Source: Piper betle (taxonomy: Eukaryota > Streptophyta > Magnoliopsida > Piperales > Piperaceae). Taken from it: a DNA stretch of 64,000 nt. The DNA is taken from the NCBI GenBank assembly GCA_033002965.1, contig JAURVB010013358.1, positions 1 through 64,000 of the forward strand, written 5' to 3'. The notes beneath the pieces are model-generated. The model was given only the letters and a program-made list of their open reading frames with translations. It was not told the DNA's origin and did no database searches. Made by a program: the position numbers and the translations under genes. Below, piece after piece: positions 1 through 12,620 of the stretch (positions are counted from its first letter, which is position 1; each line of letters begins with the position of its first letter).

Positions 1-96
1 AAACATTCAATAAGACCAAACCACGAGCATTTAACTTTACAAGCACTAGAAACGTTCGAATTATAGAATTGATTTCTCCAAAGATATTGTGGTTAC

Positions 97-2568
97 CATT
101 AACTTGTCTGCCGATATGGAACCGAGTTTTGGAAAAGCGTCTTTCAAGCCTGTTCTGCCATCGATCACAGGCAGTCTCATCAGCAGGTACCAAGATGGTG
201 ATCTGTGAAACCCATTAGTTCTTTAGCAAAGCTGCAACTTTGTCCCATAACAAAAAAAGAAAATGACGAGTATCTATATGTATATCCATTTCTGCACAAG
301 ACAAAAACGAGTTACCTACCACAATGTACTTAATAAATCCCTCGGAAGTGTAAGTTGGTGTTCTACGTTTCTTCACATTATCGACGTTTCACAAGAGTCT
401 CCTCATAAAATTTCGCACGTTCTTCGATCGAAAGGTCATTTAACTGATTCCCCACATCGTCTGTGTCGCACTTCGCATCAACCTGTACAGTCATTCCATG
501 ATGTTTCAAAGTAATTTGCTCTTTACTTTAAAAGAAAAGAAAAAACTGCTACTCTCGTGGTCATTTGTTTCCTAATTACTGTGAACATTTTATGCGAATG
601 TGCTTTTCTTTTTCATGGTGGAGTAGCTGTAGAAGAATAACCTAACTAGACACAATAAATTAATGGCTTTGAATCCACGTTAAGTTCATCGCTGTTTCAA
701 CTTACCTTGGAGTAAACAGAGTGCCAACTTTCTGGATTTCGAAGCAAAGCCAGGACAGTTTCTGAGGAAAAAAACAAGGAAAAGGACGTTGAATCAGTTC
801 TACACTGACACATAACAAACATGATCCTGAACTATGTAACATGAACAAATTAAACTTGAGCATAAAGCCACAGTTTTAGTTGTCTAATTCATAAACTATG
901 ATCTGAGCAGAATGCAATCAGCTTGAACATTAAAATGGTAACTAAAATGTTCATTTTATGCAATGAACTAGGGGTCACGCAATTGTAATCCGAGAAAGTA
1001 CATGTTAGCATTGGTGATCAAACCTGCATTTAACCGGTAAATGACTGATCAGTTTATAAGATTAAATCCTTCTTGGGTATTTAAAAAATTATGGATGCTC
1101 ACTAATGTAATGTAAAGCTAGCCTAAGTTGTTAATCAGTTGGACAATTTGATGGTTATGACAAGAAATACCAGTACGTGAGTGTCAATATATTGAATATT
1201 TCTCCATCTATCTTCTATGGTATAGCAGCTCTTTTCTTACAAACTAAAGCTCAATAACAAGAACATTATGCCAGAATGACAAACTCAGCAGGCAACACAG
1301 CAACAAAAAAATGTACAAGGAAATTAATGGAAGATGAGAAGAGGTAGCTAGGATTACCAGTTAATATGTAATGGAAGCCCATCGGAGTGGACGTGTCGGC
1401 TGTCTCAGCAATTTCGTTGAAAATCTTTTGAAGGGATTCCCCACCAATCGGACCTGTTGATTGATGACATTAAGAAGCTTCACAACAAATGGATAAATAT
1501 ACCCAAACCACTCGATCAACCAAGCATCCAAAACAAGTAATTATTTTTCTTCCGAGCTACAACTATCAAAGCAACATGATTAATCATAAATTGTGTGCAT
1601 CTTCATCCTTGTGACATACCTGCAGCTTGATCACACAGGGACCGGAATGTGTAGAGAGAGAATAGTCAACCACACACAAAAACAAAAACAGAAAAACCAA
1701 AAACCCAGCAAAGCGAAGAACCTCGTCGACAGGAGGATTCTTAGAAGAGTAGCTCTCGCCATGGGACTGCCAATAATAATAATTCTGTTGATCAGTGTCC
1801 TTACAGAACAATTAGCACAAGAAGGCGGCTTAGAGGTTGAGCATCAATCTTCTCATTGTAGTCATTGTTAGATGTCAGGGAAGATGAAGAGGAGGAAGAC
1901 CACGACGACGACGACGGCGATTGCGAGTACGAATAGTGGGACGAGGACGACGGCGGGTACAATGAGTACCTAGACGAACGGGAAGATGATCGATAACCGC
2001 TGGACGAATGGGAGGAATATGAAGGGCGAGAGTAGTTAGACGAAGACGAAGAGGAGGAGTAGCTAGGCCGAGATGATGAAGTGGAAGAAGAGTAGCTAGG
2101 CCGGGACGACGACTAAGAAGGCAGAGTGGAGGAATGGGACTTGAAGGCCCGGCCGCCCATTCTTCCACCGGTGGCGGCGAGAGCCGACAAGGGGTTGGAG
2201 AGCACAAGCACCGCGGCAACGGCAACGGCCGCCGCCACCGGCGTCTTGCATGGCCTGCACGGCCATGCACGACGCTTCGAGTGCCATTGCACGCAAGATC
2301 GAACCTTTCTCTGGCGGTGCAACGCCGCCAGCCGAATCCTTTCTGGGTTTCGACGTACATATCATCGGGGAAGATGGTGATGGTGAGACGGTGTAGTGGG
2401 AAGGAGGACGCGGCGGCGGTTGGGGTTGGAACGTCGGATGGATGGGAGGCGTGGAAGGTGATGAACGGTAAGGTTGAAGGAGGGGTACAAGGCGTTGCGT
2501 TGGAGGGGGTGGTAGCAGTTGGGGAAGAATGAGATGGCGGCGCTGAGAAGAGAAGCCGAGGCCGCCAT
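97..2568 (-). pseudogene. DUF1517 (FLAP1-like) pseudogene, 3' end off the window
   Basis: Decayed copy of the chloroplast DUF1517 gene immediately to its right. Recognisable exons on the minus strand are about 2568-1621 (transit peptide, the ALAATGGRMGG motif, a Ser/Tyr-rich stretch, then VIKLQ), 1453-1359 (ADTSTP motif), 761-706 (ETVLALLRNP), 482-320 (LSIEERAKF, EETLV) and 202-97 (ITILV, LKDAF, LGSI). Splice sites match those of the intact neighbour. Disruptions seen directly: in-frame stops at 2362-2364, 2113-2115 and 1801-1803; a frame change before the VAAAVLVL segment; a shift from a loss of about 4 bases in exon 2; one extra A in exon 4 near 386-390; and another shift inside the 202-97 exon. 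The final exon would lie left of base 1. A functional product is very unlikely. Family assignment is from remembered conservation. Confidence 0.88.
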
Positions 2569-3447
2569 GGAATCCCTGTTTCAGAGTTTGAGCAGTATAG
2601 CAACAGATGTATATATGCAAATAATACAAATGCCTCCCCAGTTTTTTTTTTAAAAAAATAAAAAATAAAAAAATAGCCCTAATTTCAATTAGGGTGGCCA
2701 TGGCCAAAGTGAAAACTTGCATTGATCTTTCCAACCTGTGATCGCTTCCATCCAATCTTGATTCAGGAACATACAAATATGTGCAAAGAATAATTTCTAG
2801 ATACAATGCCACAGGCTCTCCGATACTATTATTATTTCACTTCATGTTCAGTTTTTTCGGTTTGCAATTTTCCCCAAAAAATTCAATATTTTAACCACTA
2901 TACTGATTACAAAAAATAACTTCAAAATCAAACAAAATATTTATTTGTCCCTTTAAAGCCCGATTAAACCTAAACTTAAAATTCAATAACTTAAAATTTT
3001 GACTTTTACTCAATAAATCAAGTGAAGGTTCCTACTACTCTTTGTCATACAAACTCTCTGCCATTCAAGATTGAACTGTTATTATCCAAAAATGACCACA
3101 TCATACAGCAACAATATAACAAGGGAAGGTCGACTAACTTAGGCTTACCCGTAGATATTGTCTCTCCTTCATCGACTCCGATTCTCTGCAAGCAAGTATA
3201 TACATTTGTCTTGAACGGGTATGCAACAACAACGCCAAATAAAATGCAGTATTGAAGAAGGATATTGCACAACTCAAAGAAGGAGAATTCCAAGAGAAAA
3301 ATGGTCTCTTGTGTATAATGTATAATATGTATGTTGTTTCTCCTTGGAGATTTTTCTTCTCGGGAGGAAGTTCTATATATGCACAGCCTGATGCTACTCT
3401 AAAACAAGCGAACACAAAAACTATAAACAACTAGCATCACGAATCAT
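2569..3447. other. Intergenic spacer between the two DUF1517 copies
   Basis: AT-rich spacer from the 5' end of the pseudogene to the stop codon of the next DUF1517 gene. Several short open frames of 60-98 codons lie on both strands around 3022-3434, but none has splice support or family resemblance I recognise. It must hold whatever remains of the pseudogene promoter and the terminator of the right-hand gene. Confidence 0.6.
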
Positions 3448-5884
3448 TCATAGAGGTCGCAACAGTGGATAGTCCTCAAGTAATTCTCGCTCCGAGAGGG
3501 TGTCATTCTCATTTTGAGGAGTCCATAGAACCTCCACAGCCTACACACATAGTCATCAAGACAAACAATGAGTATAAAACTTTACTGAGTGAATTTGATG
3601 CTGAGTATGGACTTGGGTATTACCAGAGTTCTATTTGCGGGTATGGAACCTAGTTTTTGAAGAGCTTCTTTCAAGTCTGCATTGCCGTTGATGGCAGGAA
3701 GTTTGTGTACGCCTTCAGCAGCCACCAAAATAGTAATCTAGAAAAAAAGGAAATATTTGAATGGCAAGGACTACAGCAGGATAATTCTAGAAAAGATAAG
3801 CAATACACATGGATCTGTTCTTGCTCCAAATAAAGCCCTACCACAATGTACTCGTTATTAAATCCTTTGAACCACCGACTTGATGTGCTTTGCTTCTTTA
3901 TGCTGTTAACGTTAACAAGAGTTTCCTCATCAAATTTTCCCCGTTCTTCTAGGGAAAGCTGATTAAATCTCTTCTCACCATCCTCCATACTGCGCTTAAA
4001 ATCAACCTGCATGGTAAAATTACACGGTTTCAAGTCCAAGTAGATGAAGACCAGTTTCCTACCTAGGTTGCAGGCAAATGCTTAATTGCACAAAAGAGCA
4101 TGATGTAACATTTCTTTTTTCCAAAGCTGTATGTGAACATTTCAATGTTAATAATATCTATGGCAGGAAAGATGTTGATGGATGGGCAACAGCTTCTTTG
4201 AACTAAACTAAAGAAACTTATTTAAGCCAACCCCAAATTCAGTTCAAACCTACTGAAGAATAACCAGAAATGCAACTATCCGGATTTCGAAGCAAGGCTA
4301 GCACAGTCTCTGCAGAGGAAGTGGTGAAACTCATATAAGTTTTATCCCAAGGCATAATCAACATTCAAAATCACCAAGCCTAATTATTAGCAAGAACAAA
4401 GCAAAATGCACAAAACCAATAATAAAAATTTATGAAAAATGTAGAAAAGCAGGAAAGGACGGAAAGAGCGCAAGGTCCCTAAATTATTTCATTGTTTTTT
4501 GAAAAAAACGGTCTAAACTGATTTTGGCCAACATGGCCTATTACTCATCACGACATTAATATCTACCAACCACTTCACTATTACAGCGGCTACTGCCATT
4601 ATTCATTGCTTACAGGAAATTAATCAGTCACAATTTTCGCTGACTTAGCCAGCAATTAGGCAGATTTCAAAAAAAAGAGATACTGTGGCACAAAAATACG
4701 TTAAGCCAATAACAAATGATCAGACAATGAGATTAGACTCTTTCACGAGTGTTCACTGGCGGTTCTACTGTTGATACACCGGTGGCTTGCCTTTTTCATG
4801 CATTACAACTGCCTATCACTTAATTCGTATAACATATGACAGGAAGAACAGTGCCATGCTTAAAATGTGAACAAAAAGTTTTCCAATTCATCATACTCAA
4901 CAGGCCATTTGTCAAAGAATAAAGCAGTACGAGGTCGACAATGAGCCTTCGTGTCAGAATAACAGGACCCAATGTTTGATCTTCTTCTACAATAACAGAG
5001 ACAAACAAGCCATGAATATACCTGTCAATACATAATGTAGTCCCTCCGGAGTGGAAGTGTCAGCCGCTTGAGCAATCCGATCCAAATCCTTCTGAAACGA
5101 TCTAGCCATCCCCAACAATCCAGCCTATCGATCACACTCAGCTCATGAACAACCATACAGCTTCCAACAAAACCATGAAACCAACCAACCTCTTCAAAGC
5201 CATACCTGGAGTTTAATCACACTGGTTTTCTGAGTAGCAGTAAGAACACTCCCATCATCGGAACGATCCGACAGGAACCCCGAAAGCAAAATCAGAGCCA
5301 TAACCCCCATCGTGAGCAAGAAGAACCCGGAGCCCGCCCCGACGCCAAACACCGGGCCGACGTAGAACCCGCTGCCGCCGCCGTACCCAAACGGCGACGG
5401 CGCGAAGTAAGGCGCCGAATACGAAAATCCCGACCTCGGCGAAGCCGAGTAGCTCCTCGACGAGGACGGCGCGTGGGACGAGAACCCGGACCGGCCGCCG
5501 ACCCTCCCCTGACGCCGCGAGGGCCGAAGAAGGGGAGTAGGTCAGGAGAGCGCCGATCAGAACCGCCACAAGAACGGGCCTTTGCAGCGACTTGAGCGTC
5601 TCCAACACCAAATCCGCCGCCGCACCCAGCAAGCTCGCGGCTTTCTCCGAATTCGGCCCGGGTTTCGCCGAATTTGGCGATTGGCGTTCGGAGGCGGAGC
5701 ATTTGACGGCGGGTATGGGGGTGAGGCCGCGGGCGGGGTTGGGGAGTCGGGGGAGGTGGAGGAATGGAGGGTTGCGTTTGAGGAGGAGGAGTGGGTGGTT
5801 GGGGAGGGCGGATGCGTTGAGGAGGGAAGCGGCGGCCATGGCCACAGCTTTGAGTGGATGAAGCTCGGGGAGGAGGAAGGGCAT
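3448..5884 (-). CDS. Chloroplast DUF1517 protein, FLAP1-like, six exons, apparent frameshift in exon 1
   Basis: Exons (minus): start to 5206, 5124-5022, 4309-4254, 4006-3842, 3737-3624, 3540-3448. Two start codons are possible, at 5884 and 5839; the latter gives MAAASLL, typical of a transit peptide, and I prefer it. Then come a hydrophobic stretch ending in SSALAAS (thylakoid-type segment), a Ser/Gly/Tyr-rich region, a second hydrophobic segment (LLTMGVMALILLSGFLSDR), and the conserved soluble part with ADTSTPEGLHYVLT, ETVLALLRNPDSC, KRFNQLSLEERGKFDEETLV, ITILVAAEGVHKLP and the C-terminal ELLEDYPLLRPL. Arabidopsis FLAP1 (DUF1517) is involved in thylakoid proton homeostasis and NPQ under fluctuating light; the role here is by family. 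The frame breaks just after SALAAS at the C run 5506-5509 (plus strand): one base extra or two missing. All later exons keep frame and splice sites, so this is a sequencing or assembly slip or a very recent lesion. Confidence 0.87.
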
Positions 5885-6841
5885 GTTAGCCTCAAGTTGA
5901 AGAAGGGGAGCTTGGATCAGAATATCTGAGATAACAATTATGAAGAAGGGAACTGTTTGGGAGATTGATCATGAAGATGAACATCTGCTGGCCACATTTT
6001 ACAAAATCAACAAATTAAAATCATGGGTTCATTTTATTTGGAGCTCAAATTAAAGAAAAAACAGATGATTGATTGAAACTAGAAAAAATTCATGTATATT
6101 CACATGATTATTTGCCGCATCAATGCAAGCGGTTTGTAATTTTGGCTTGGCTATCAAATTCAACTTGACCCAAGACGAGCTCAAACTAATATTATTTCAT
6201 GTCCAATATACACATCAAAATTCGGAGCTATTCAAGAAATTTCAACCCTTAGGTTTCCACCGTGAAGTCTCGGCCACAGTTCATAAAAATTGACAATGCA
6301 AAGATGTTACAACATAATGGGGCAGTGAGCGGAAACCTAATTGCCCAGTGTGTGTGAAAACTATTGCCTTCGGAAATGTCCCAATTACCATTCGTAGATG
6401 TCCAAAATTGACACCTACGTATTTTCAAGAAAACAGAAACCACACCAGCTATGGAGATATCCAAAAAACTAGCTAGAAAAAATTCCATTTGAGATGTTGA
6501 TTACAGATGACAGTATGGATTTTGCTATAGTGCACAAGCCATAGAGGCTAAAATTTGCTCTCTCAAGAGATTACATCTTCAGTTCCTCCACTCACCGATG
6601 GCAAGCCAAAGGCAAAAAAAATGATAAGAATAGAAAAAACAAAAGCATATTGTACAGTGTGGTTAGCTACACTTGGTTAACAAGCACTAACTGTCATCCC
6701 CACACATAGTGATGCCCGTATTCGGCGCGAAGTAAGGAGCCCAATACGAAACTTGTTTCCTGTTTAGTTTGCAGTGGAACAGTGATTACAATGCCTCTAT
6801 TGTGAAACAAGAATTGCAGAACATAGACAAAACCTGGCAGG
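5885..6841. other. Intergenic region between the DUF1517 and SET genes
   Basis: Contains the presumed promoter of the minus-strand DUF1517 gene and the 3' end of the SET-domain gene. No coding exon was recognised. A 29-base fragment matching DUF1517 exon 1 lies at 6723-6751 and is listed separately. Confidence 0.6.
6723..6751. repeat. 29-bp duplicate of a DUF1517 exon 1 fragment
   Basis: Bases 6723-6751 match 5398-5426 of the DUF1517 exon 1 at 27 of 29 positions in the same orientation, both containing GCGAAGTAAGG. On the minus strand the piece would encode the conserved Y-x-AP-YFAP motif. No further similarity was seen on either side, so it is an isolated patch, perhaps filler DNA or the last trace of another copy. 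Confidence 0.6.
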
Positions 6842-9800
6842 TCACAAGAAGTTCCAAATTTCTTTTCCCATGTCAAGGACTACTTGACGTCTATTCTCCA
6901 ACATAACCTGTTAGCAAAAAGGAGTTTTTATTTTTTATCTTCGAAAAAGAAAATGAAGATGAATTTATGCCTACCGAGTGTTTTCTGGTGCTGCTATCAT
7001 AAGCAAATATACATCCAACATAGCACCTGAAAAAATCCATCTTAAATATCAAAAAAAAAAAAAAACTCATCATCCAGCAATCAAGCAGCTACTTGTTAAT
7101 TCGCACAATGCAAGATCAAAGGGAAAGACGCTGTTTGCCTACGAAACAAAGGATATGTTATAAAACATCAAAACATACATCTTGAAACAGAATGAGCTCA
7201 GGCATTGAAAGGTGCACTACATTTCTTGTAACATTATTGAGAAATGAGATTACCTATCCTCAAGGGGCTGCAGTATTTGAACATATTGACCTATACAACT
7301 CTTGGTACAAAATTTCCTCAAACAAGAATGCCCATATGGTACACGTCCTGATTCAAAATAAAAAGTGAAATTGACCATTAAATTTCTGCAATGTTGACAG
7401 AAAATAAAAAGATTTCAGAGAAAAACATCAACATACCATTTCCTAATCCTCCAACAGGTAAACTCTGTACACACACAGTGTATGTTAGTACAATGAATAA
7501 AAAATAGTAAGAGACTGTCACAGACTCACAGCTAAATAAGGTTCTTAGATTTTCCAACTCAGACCACATAAAAATCATTCTTTCGATCACATTAGCTCAT
7601 TACAGTCAATCCTCACAAGAATAAACTTTGTCAACCCCTTTTGTGAAGAAGAGAAAAGGAGATAAATTCCAAATGAACATGCTTTTCATTGAAACCGTAT
7701 TCAAGGCAAGCACTATATCTCGCATGCACATGTTTAATCACACCCGGTTCTTGGTTGAAACCTCCATTTTATTATCTAACATACATAATCTATATCCATA
7801 ATAAAATTGAAATTTTTTTAAAAAGGTTCACCATGTGTCCCCAATGGTATTACAATTTTACACTTTATTTGGAGTAATTATTACTAATTGAATGAAAATT
7901 AAACTAGGATTAGACTCTACATTAAATTAAGAAATTCTTAAGAAATTAGACTACTAATAATTATATGAATTTTAATTCAATAACAAAAAAACTCACTTTG
8001 AATATAAATAACAATTCAAATTCAAGTAGATATCATTATATACTTTCAAATCAAGTAGTAAAACCTTACAACATAAACAAGACTTCTAATTCCAGTGATT
8101 TAGACTCTAAATTGATAAAAAAATCCTAACGAGTAATGAACATAAATTTAAACTATGTAAGTGTTCCTTAGAGGCATAATAGAAAACTTTTACTTTACTG
8201 CAAGATTAGTTAATCAGTAATTCTAAAATGAAGTTCAAACACGGCAGTATGACTATTATCAAACCAGTTTATTAGTTGCAGTGGAAATAAAACACTAATG
8301 ACAGGAAAAGAATTGGCGTGCAAAGTTAACAACTTAAAAATATTTTTTTGGTGTTCTACCTCTTACACCATAAAAACAAGCCACATTTCTTAAAACTCAA
8401 GCACAAGTTAATTATGGATGAAAACTCAAGACTCTATACATGGATAAACAATATTATTTGCGACCAGAATGCATATGCTCAATTAGTATAACATAAAATT
8501 TAGGAACTTATGTTTTAATTATTAGCTGTACTTAAATAATTGGTCAAGCATTTGTTTGAAATTAACATTTTGGTTAGTCACCTTCATTTGCTTATGTAGT
8601 AAGTATATTTAGAGAAAAGGAATTTACAGCTGAAAATGAGGATTCAGGAAACATCTTAGGCTTGGTAGGTTTAATCCCCAACTTTTGTCGACAACCAAGG
8701 GCACCACAATGGCAATCCTGATCAGCACCAAACTGAACAAACCTGCAATTTCCAGTAATACAAACTCATTATATCAAATATAACAGTGCAGCGCACAAAA
8801 AATAAAACCAAAAAATAAAAACTAAATTATGATTTCTTTATAGTTATAATAAATTATGATTATGAAACATAATTTTCTAAGTTAGCATACCGATAGTCAT
8901 AGGTCATATCCTCTCCCTTGTTAATGTCCCTGATTGCAAATATGCCAATTCTCGTTTCACCATCTATTCTCCTGAAACAAACAAGTATATCAGATGAACA
9001 AATACTTCAAAAAAAAAAATTAAATTAAAAAACAGAGCTATAACATAGATAACCATTTTTGCATCTCTGTGTTGGGCTGACAGCTGTGGTTTATGAATCT
9101 GGATTTATTTCCTTTATAAGTCGCATCAATCACCATATCACGATTAATTTCACACAAGTAAAAGTTAGTTTCTCCACGGCGTTTCATTTCCCAAAGTCTT
9201 TCTTCACATGTTTTATCATCAATAACTGGAGGGGAAAAAAGCAAACTCAAGGTTGGCATCGTCCTAGTATCAAAAAACCATGTAGAATTCACAGCATAGG
9301 CAAAAACAGAAAAATAATCACCTTCTCCAACATATTCAATAACAAACTCTCCTCGCTTGATATCTTCATCTGCCACAAGTCCCAGTCCACATTTATCTGT
9401 CTACAAGTGACACTTCAAATGATTTACATAGCAGCGGCTATAATAGTAAAATGACCAGTAAAAATTAAAAATATGGTTTTCAATTAGTCATATTTCTAAC
9501 TTTCTTCGCATCATGTATCTTGTATCTTGGTAGATACACATATAAAAAATAACTGATGAGATAACAAAGACTTATCACCCCCAAAATTGACGTTCATGTA
9601 GAGTAATTGGAAATACATGAAATATAGCACTCACTGAAGTGATTCCATATGCAACAGTAAATAACCAAATTTAATTGAAGATATAAATAGAACAAGTGAA
9701 AATATAACAGGAAAAACCTTTATTAACTTCATCTTCTTTATTGGACGTTGTTGAAATGGCTTATTAAGGCATAAATCCCCACACTTGCAACTGGTGGAGC

Positions 9801-11692
9801 AACTAGACAATAGCATTCTGAAAAAAAAAATATTCCATTAGAATATCAGTTCAATTATATCATAATAACAGATACTACTGTTTGATACTAACAAAGCCAT
9901 TTAATAAACTAAATGAAGCCTAAAGGAAAAGAAACCAGAATTGCAATTTACATACCCACATTGACAATCTCTACCACAAACTTTTGAGGGATCAGAAACA
10001 TCACTACAAGAGCAGAAAATTCCATCATCCTCGATGCGCTTTTTGACCCTTTTTATAAGGTATACATCTTTCAACGGTTCAGGACAACATACTCCATTGC
10101 ATAAACATATCACCAAAACAAAATAAAAAACTAAGATGACAGAAACCGTAGTATATAAACATCTGAAACTCTTGCAGAGCCATTCATCGTAGCAGAACTT
10201 GTGCATGATAATGCTCATCAGTACAAAACAAACTTCTCATTGTAATTATTATCACCTCTAAATTCATCTCCTGACAACAGGTGTCAAAGCCTATTTGGCC
10301 ACCAGACATTATATACAAATTAATGATATTGATGTTTAATGCTGACATCATGATTTATAATGATAATTGAATCAAAGATACATTATTGGATATAGTAGAT
10401 AATCAGAAAATGAAATTAAGTTTTATTCAAACACAAAGCTTCATTTTTGCTAAAACCAGACATTCAAAGAAGAAAAATTAGATGGATACTGCGCTTTATA
10501 AATGAATAAGGTAGTGATTTTCTCTTCTTCAACCATTCAGGAAGTTCAAAATCAACTGGGCTCGTCTTCTCGAGTTGCTGGGCCAATTTGTCAAAAAAAT
10601 CATGAGTGCATCTACAGTCAGGACTCTGAGCACAAACAATATAAAGTATAAAAACCCTTGACATGGATAACAGATAAAGTTGGTCACAACAAGGAACTGA
10701 TAACACTATCAAAGTAGTATTATTTGTCATTATGAAGCTGCACAGCCAAATTAATATTGTGCCTATCAGAAGAAAACATGTCAGGTAAGAAATTACTACA
10801 CATCAAAATAGATGGTCACCATCATCTGAACCTCATCCCAGCTAAGCTGGCAAAGCAGCAGTGGTTCCAATGAGCAATTGATGGATTTAAGATTCAAATC
10901 CGTGACACTAAATCCATGAAATAAAGGAGGTTTATTTGTCCACCTAATGTCCCCCTTGATGCAACCTTCAATTTCAAAGCATTGTCAAATTTTATTTATA
11001 CCAAGAAAGAAGATTGAGGAGATTTATGTTGACCCCTAGCTCACACTTCCACAATAGTACAAGCAAATCAATCCAATGAGTAATAAAAAGAAAAATCGTC
11101 GTCCAAAAAATGAGAACCCATTATTTCAGAAAGACAATTTAACACACTAAGCATGCCATTGAGTTCTAATAATCTGATGTTAAAGAGATGCCAACAAAGG
11201 CATCAAAAGAAGATCCATCTACATGACCGCACAGGTCGATAAATCTCAATAAGTAAGATTTACAAGAACAAAGATGAAAGTCAATCTACATGACTGCAGT
11301 AATTAATCTCAATTAGCAAGAGCCCCAATTAGGAAGAGAATTATGACATTTTATTCACCCCACTAAAATTACAGCAAGTGTTCCTCAAAATATCCATTAA
11401 AATGCCAAACCTAAAAAAATAGAAAAAGAAAAAGTTAATCTAAAATACAGCACTATCAAAGTCATATTACTCATGCCCTATAAAACTGACCTATGGTTGC
11501 AACATTCATATGCAATATCTCTATTTGAACAGAATGCATTATGATTTTTTTTCAAGGTGCCAGTCAACGAAATTCATTTAGATAGTAAACAATAATAACA
11601 AAACTTAAATAAAACCAATAAAAATAAAAAATTTAAAATTTAAAAAAATAAATAATAATAAAAATGAAACCAACATTCTTCTTGGCCGGCAT
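6842..11692 (-). CDS. SET-domain histone-lysine methyltransferase, ASHH3/SDG7-like
   Basis: Predicted nuclear histone H3 lysine methyltransferase of the plant ASHH3/ASHH4 group (ASH1-related). Exons on the minus strand: 11692-11675 (start codon, MPAKKN only), 10625-10490 (FFDKLAQQLEK, FELPEWL), 10067-9956 (RIEDDGIFCSC), 9817-9718 (AWS cysteines, NKPFQQRPIKKMKL), 9400-9322 (GEFVIEYVGE), 9225-9054 (CEERLWEMK, ETNFYLCEI, FINHSCQPNTEMQKW), 8971-8891 (IDGETRIGIFA, MTYDYR) and 8742-8653 (post-SET CHCGALGC). After an exon I could not find in 7.5-8.6 kb, the conserved C-terminal tail follows at 7464-7437, 7347-7254, 7026-6975 and 6907-6842 (CIGQYVQI, STRKHSVM, LDMGKEIWNFL, stop). Phases agree across every other junction. 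The SET core (FINHSC, YDY) and AWS/post-SET zinc ligands are intact. About 341 residues are accounted for; Arabidopsis ASHH3 is about 360, so one short exon is missing from my model. Confidence 0.9.
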
Positions 11693-12399
11693 TGTTTGAC
11701 GGAGTCACTTGGTCATCTATCAACTCTTGGTAGATCATAAAGCAACAAGACCACATAGCCTGTAAGATACCAAAGCAGAGTATGACGAGGCAAATTATAC
11801 CATATAGCCACATTTTACAGAATGGCATGTCAATATAAAACAATTTAAATGGAGAAAACAAAAACTTATGTTGGAAAGTTCAAAAGCAGGCATCAAGGAA
11901 ATTTTTTGGGCAAAACATAGACGAAAAATTAAATGAAATTATACTGCATATTTACTTGGCTATGGAACATCAAAAATCAACATGGCAAACCACCAACAAT
12001 GAAACAGTTAACCAGTTCAACAATTTGCACAGTTATGGAAGTGAACCGTGAACACCTCGTCCTCACCGAATTGCAACAACAAATTGCCTACCATATCCTC
12101 GGCCACAAAAATCATAAGCAATTAAAGAATGTCCTCTTCTCCACTTCAACCATCACACCCATCTCAAAACCAAAAGCGATACCAATTCCAGGCACCCATT
12201 TCGTCACCGCATACACAACTGAAAACGTCAATACATCACATAATCATCAAACAAAAGTAACCCAGAAAACAAAAAATGGAATTCACCAACAAATGAAGAC
12301 CCAAGAATCACCGCTACCCACCCTCATACGAGTCCCAATTCCTACCAAAATAAACACCTTCTCAAGAATTCGAGACCGCATCCCACTCATAACAGACCC

Positions 12400-12620
12400 T
12401 ACACCACCCAGAAAGAAGGGAACAAGGTATCGCCAAGAAAGCTCGTCGCAGAGGCAAGAAGAGCACCATACCAGGTGGAGACGAGAAAAAGGGCGAAGTA
12501 GTCCTCCCGGCGCCGGGTTCGTCGTCTTTCTCGCCGGCGGATGTCGTTCTCGGCGGCGCCGAGGAGCTCGGCGAAGAAGACGGCGACGATGGCGGAGCCC
12601 TAGGGAGCTGCTGGGTGGGG
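12400..12620 (-). promoter_or_regulatory. GC-rich block, probable promoter or 5' leader of the SET gene
   Basis: A short GC- and CpG-rich island in otherwise AT-rich DNA, about 0.8 kb upstream of the predicted start codon at 11692. Read on the minus strand it is pyrimidine-rich, like many plant 5' leaders. The plus-strand open frame across it (11933-12676) has low-complexity Arg/Arg-Ser composition and looks like an antisense shadow. Transcription start and splicing to the 18-nt coding exon cannot be proved from sequence. Confidence 0.4.

Noticed and set aside
12480..12600. Hydrophobic minus-strand reading ending FALFLVSTWYGALLASATSF
   Set aside because: No methionine between the upstream stop and this stretch, and pyrimidine-rich leaders often translate as Leu/Phe/Ser.
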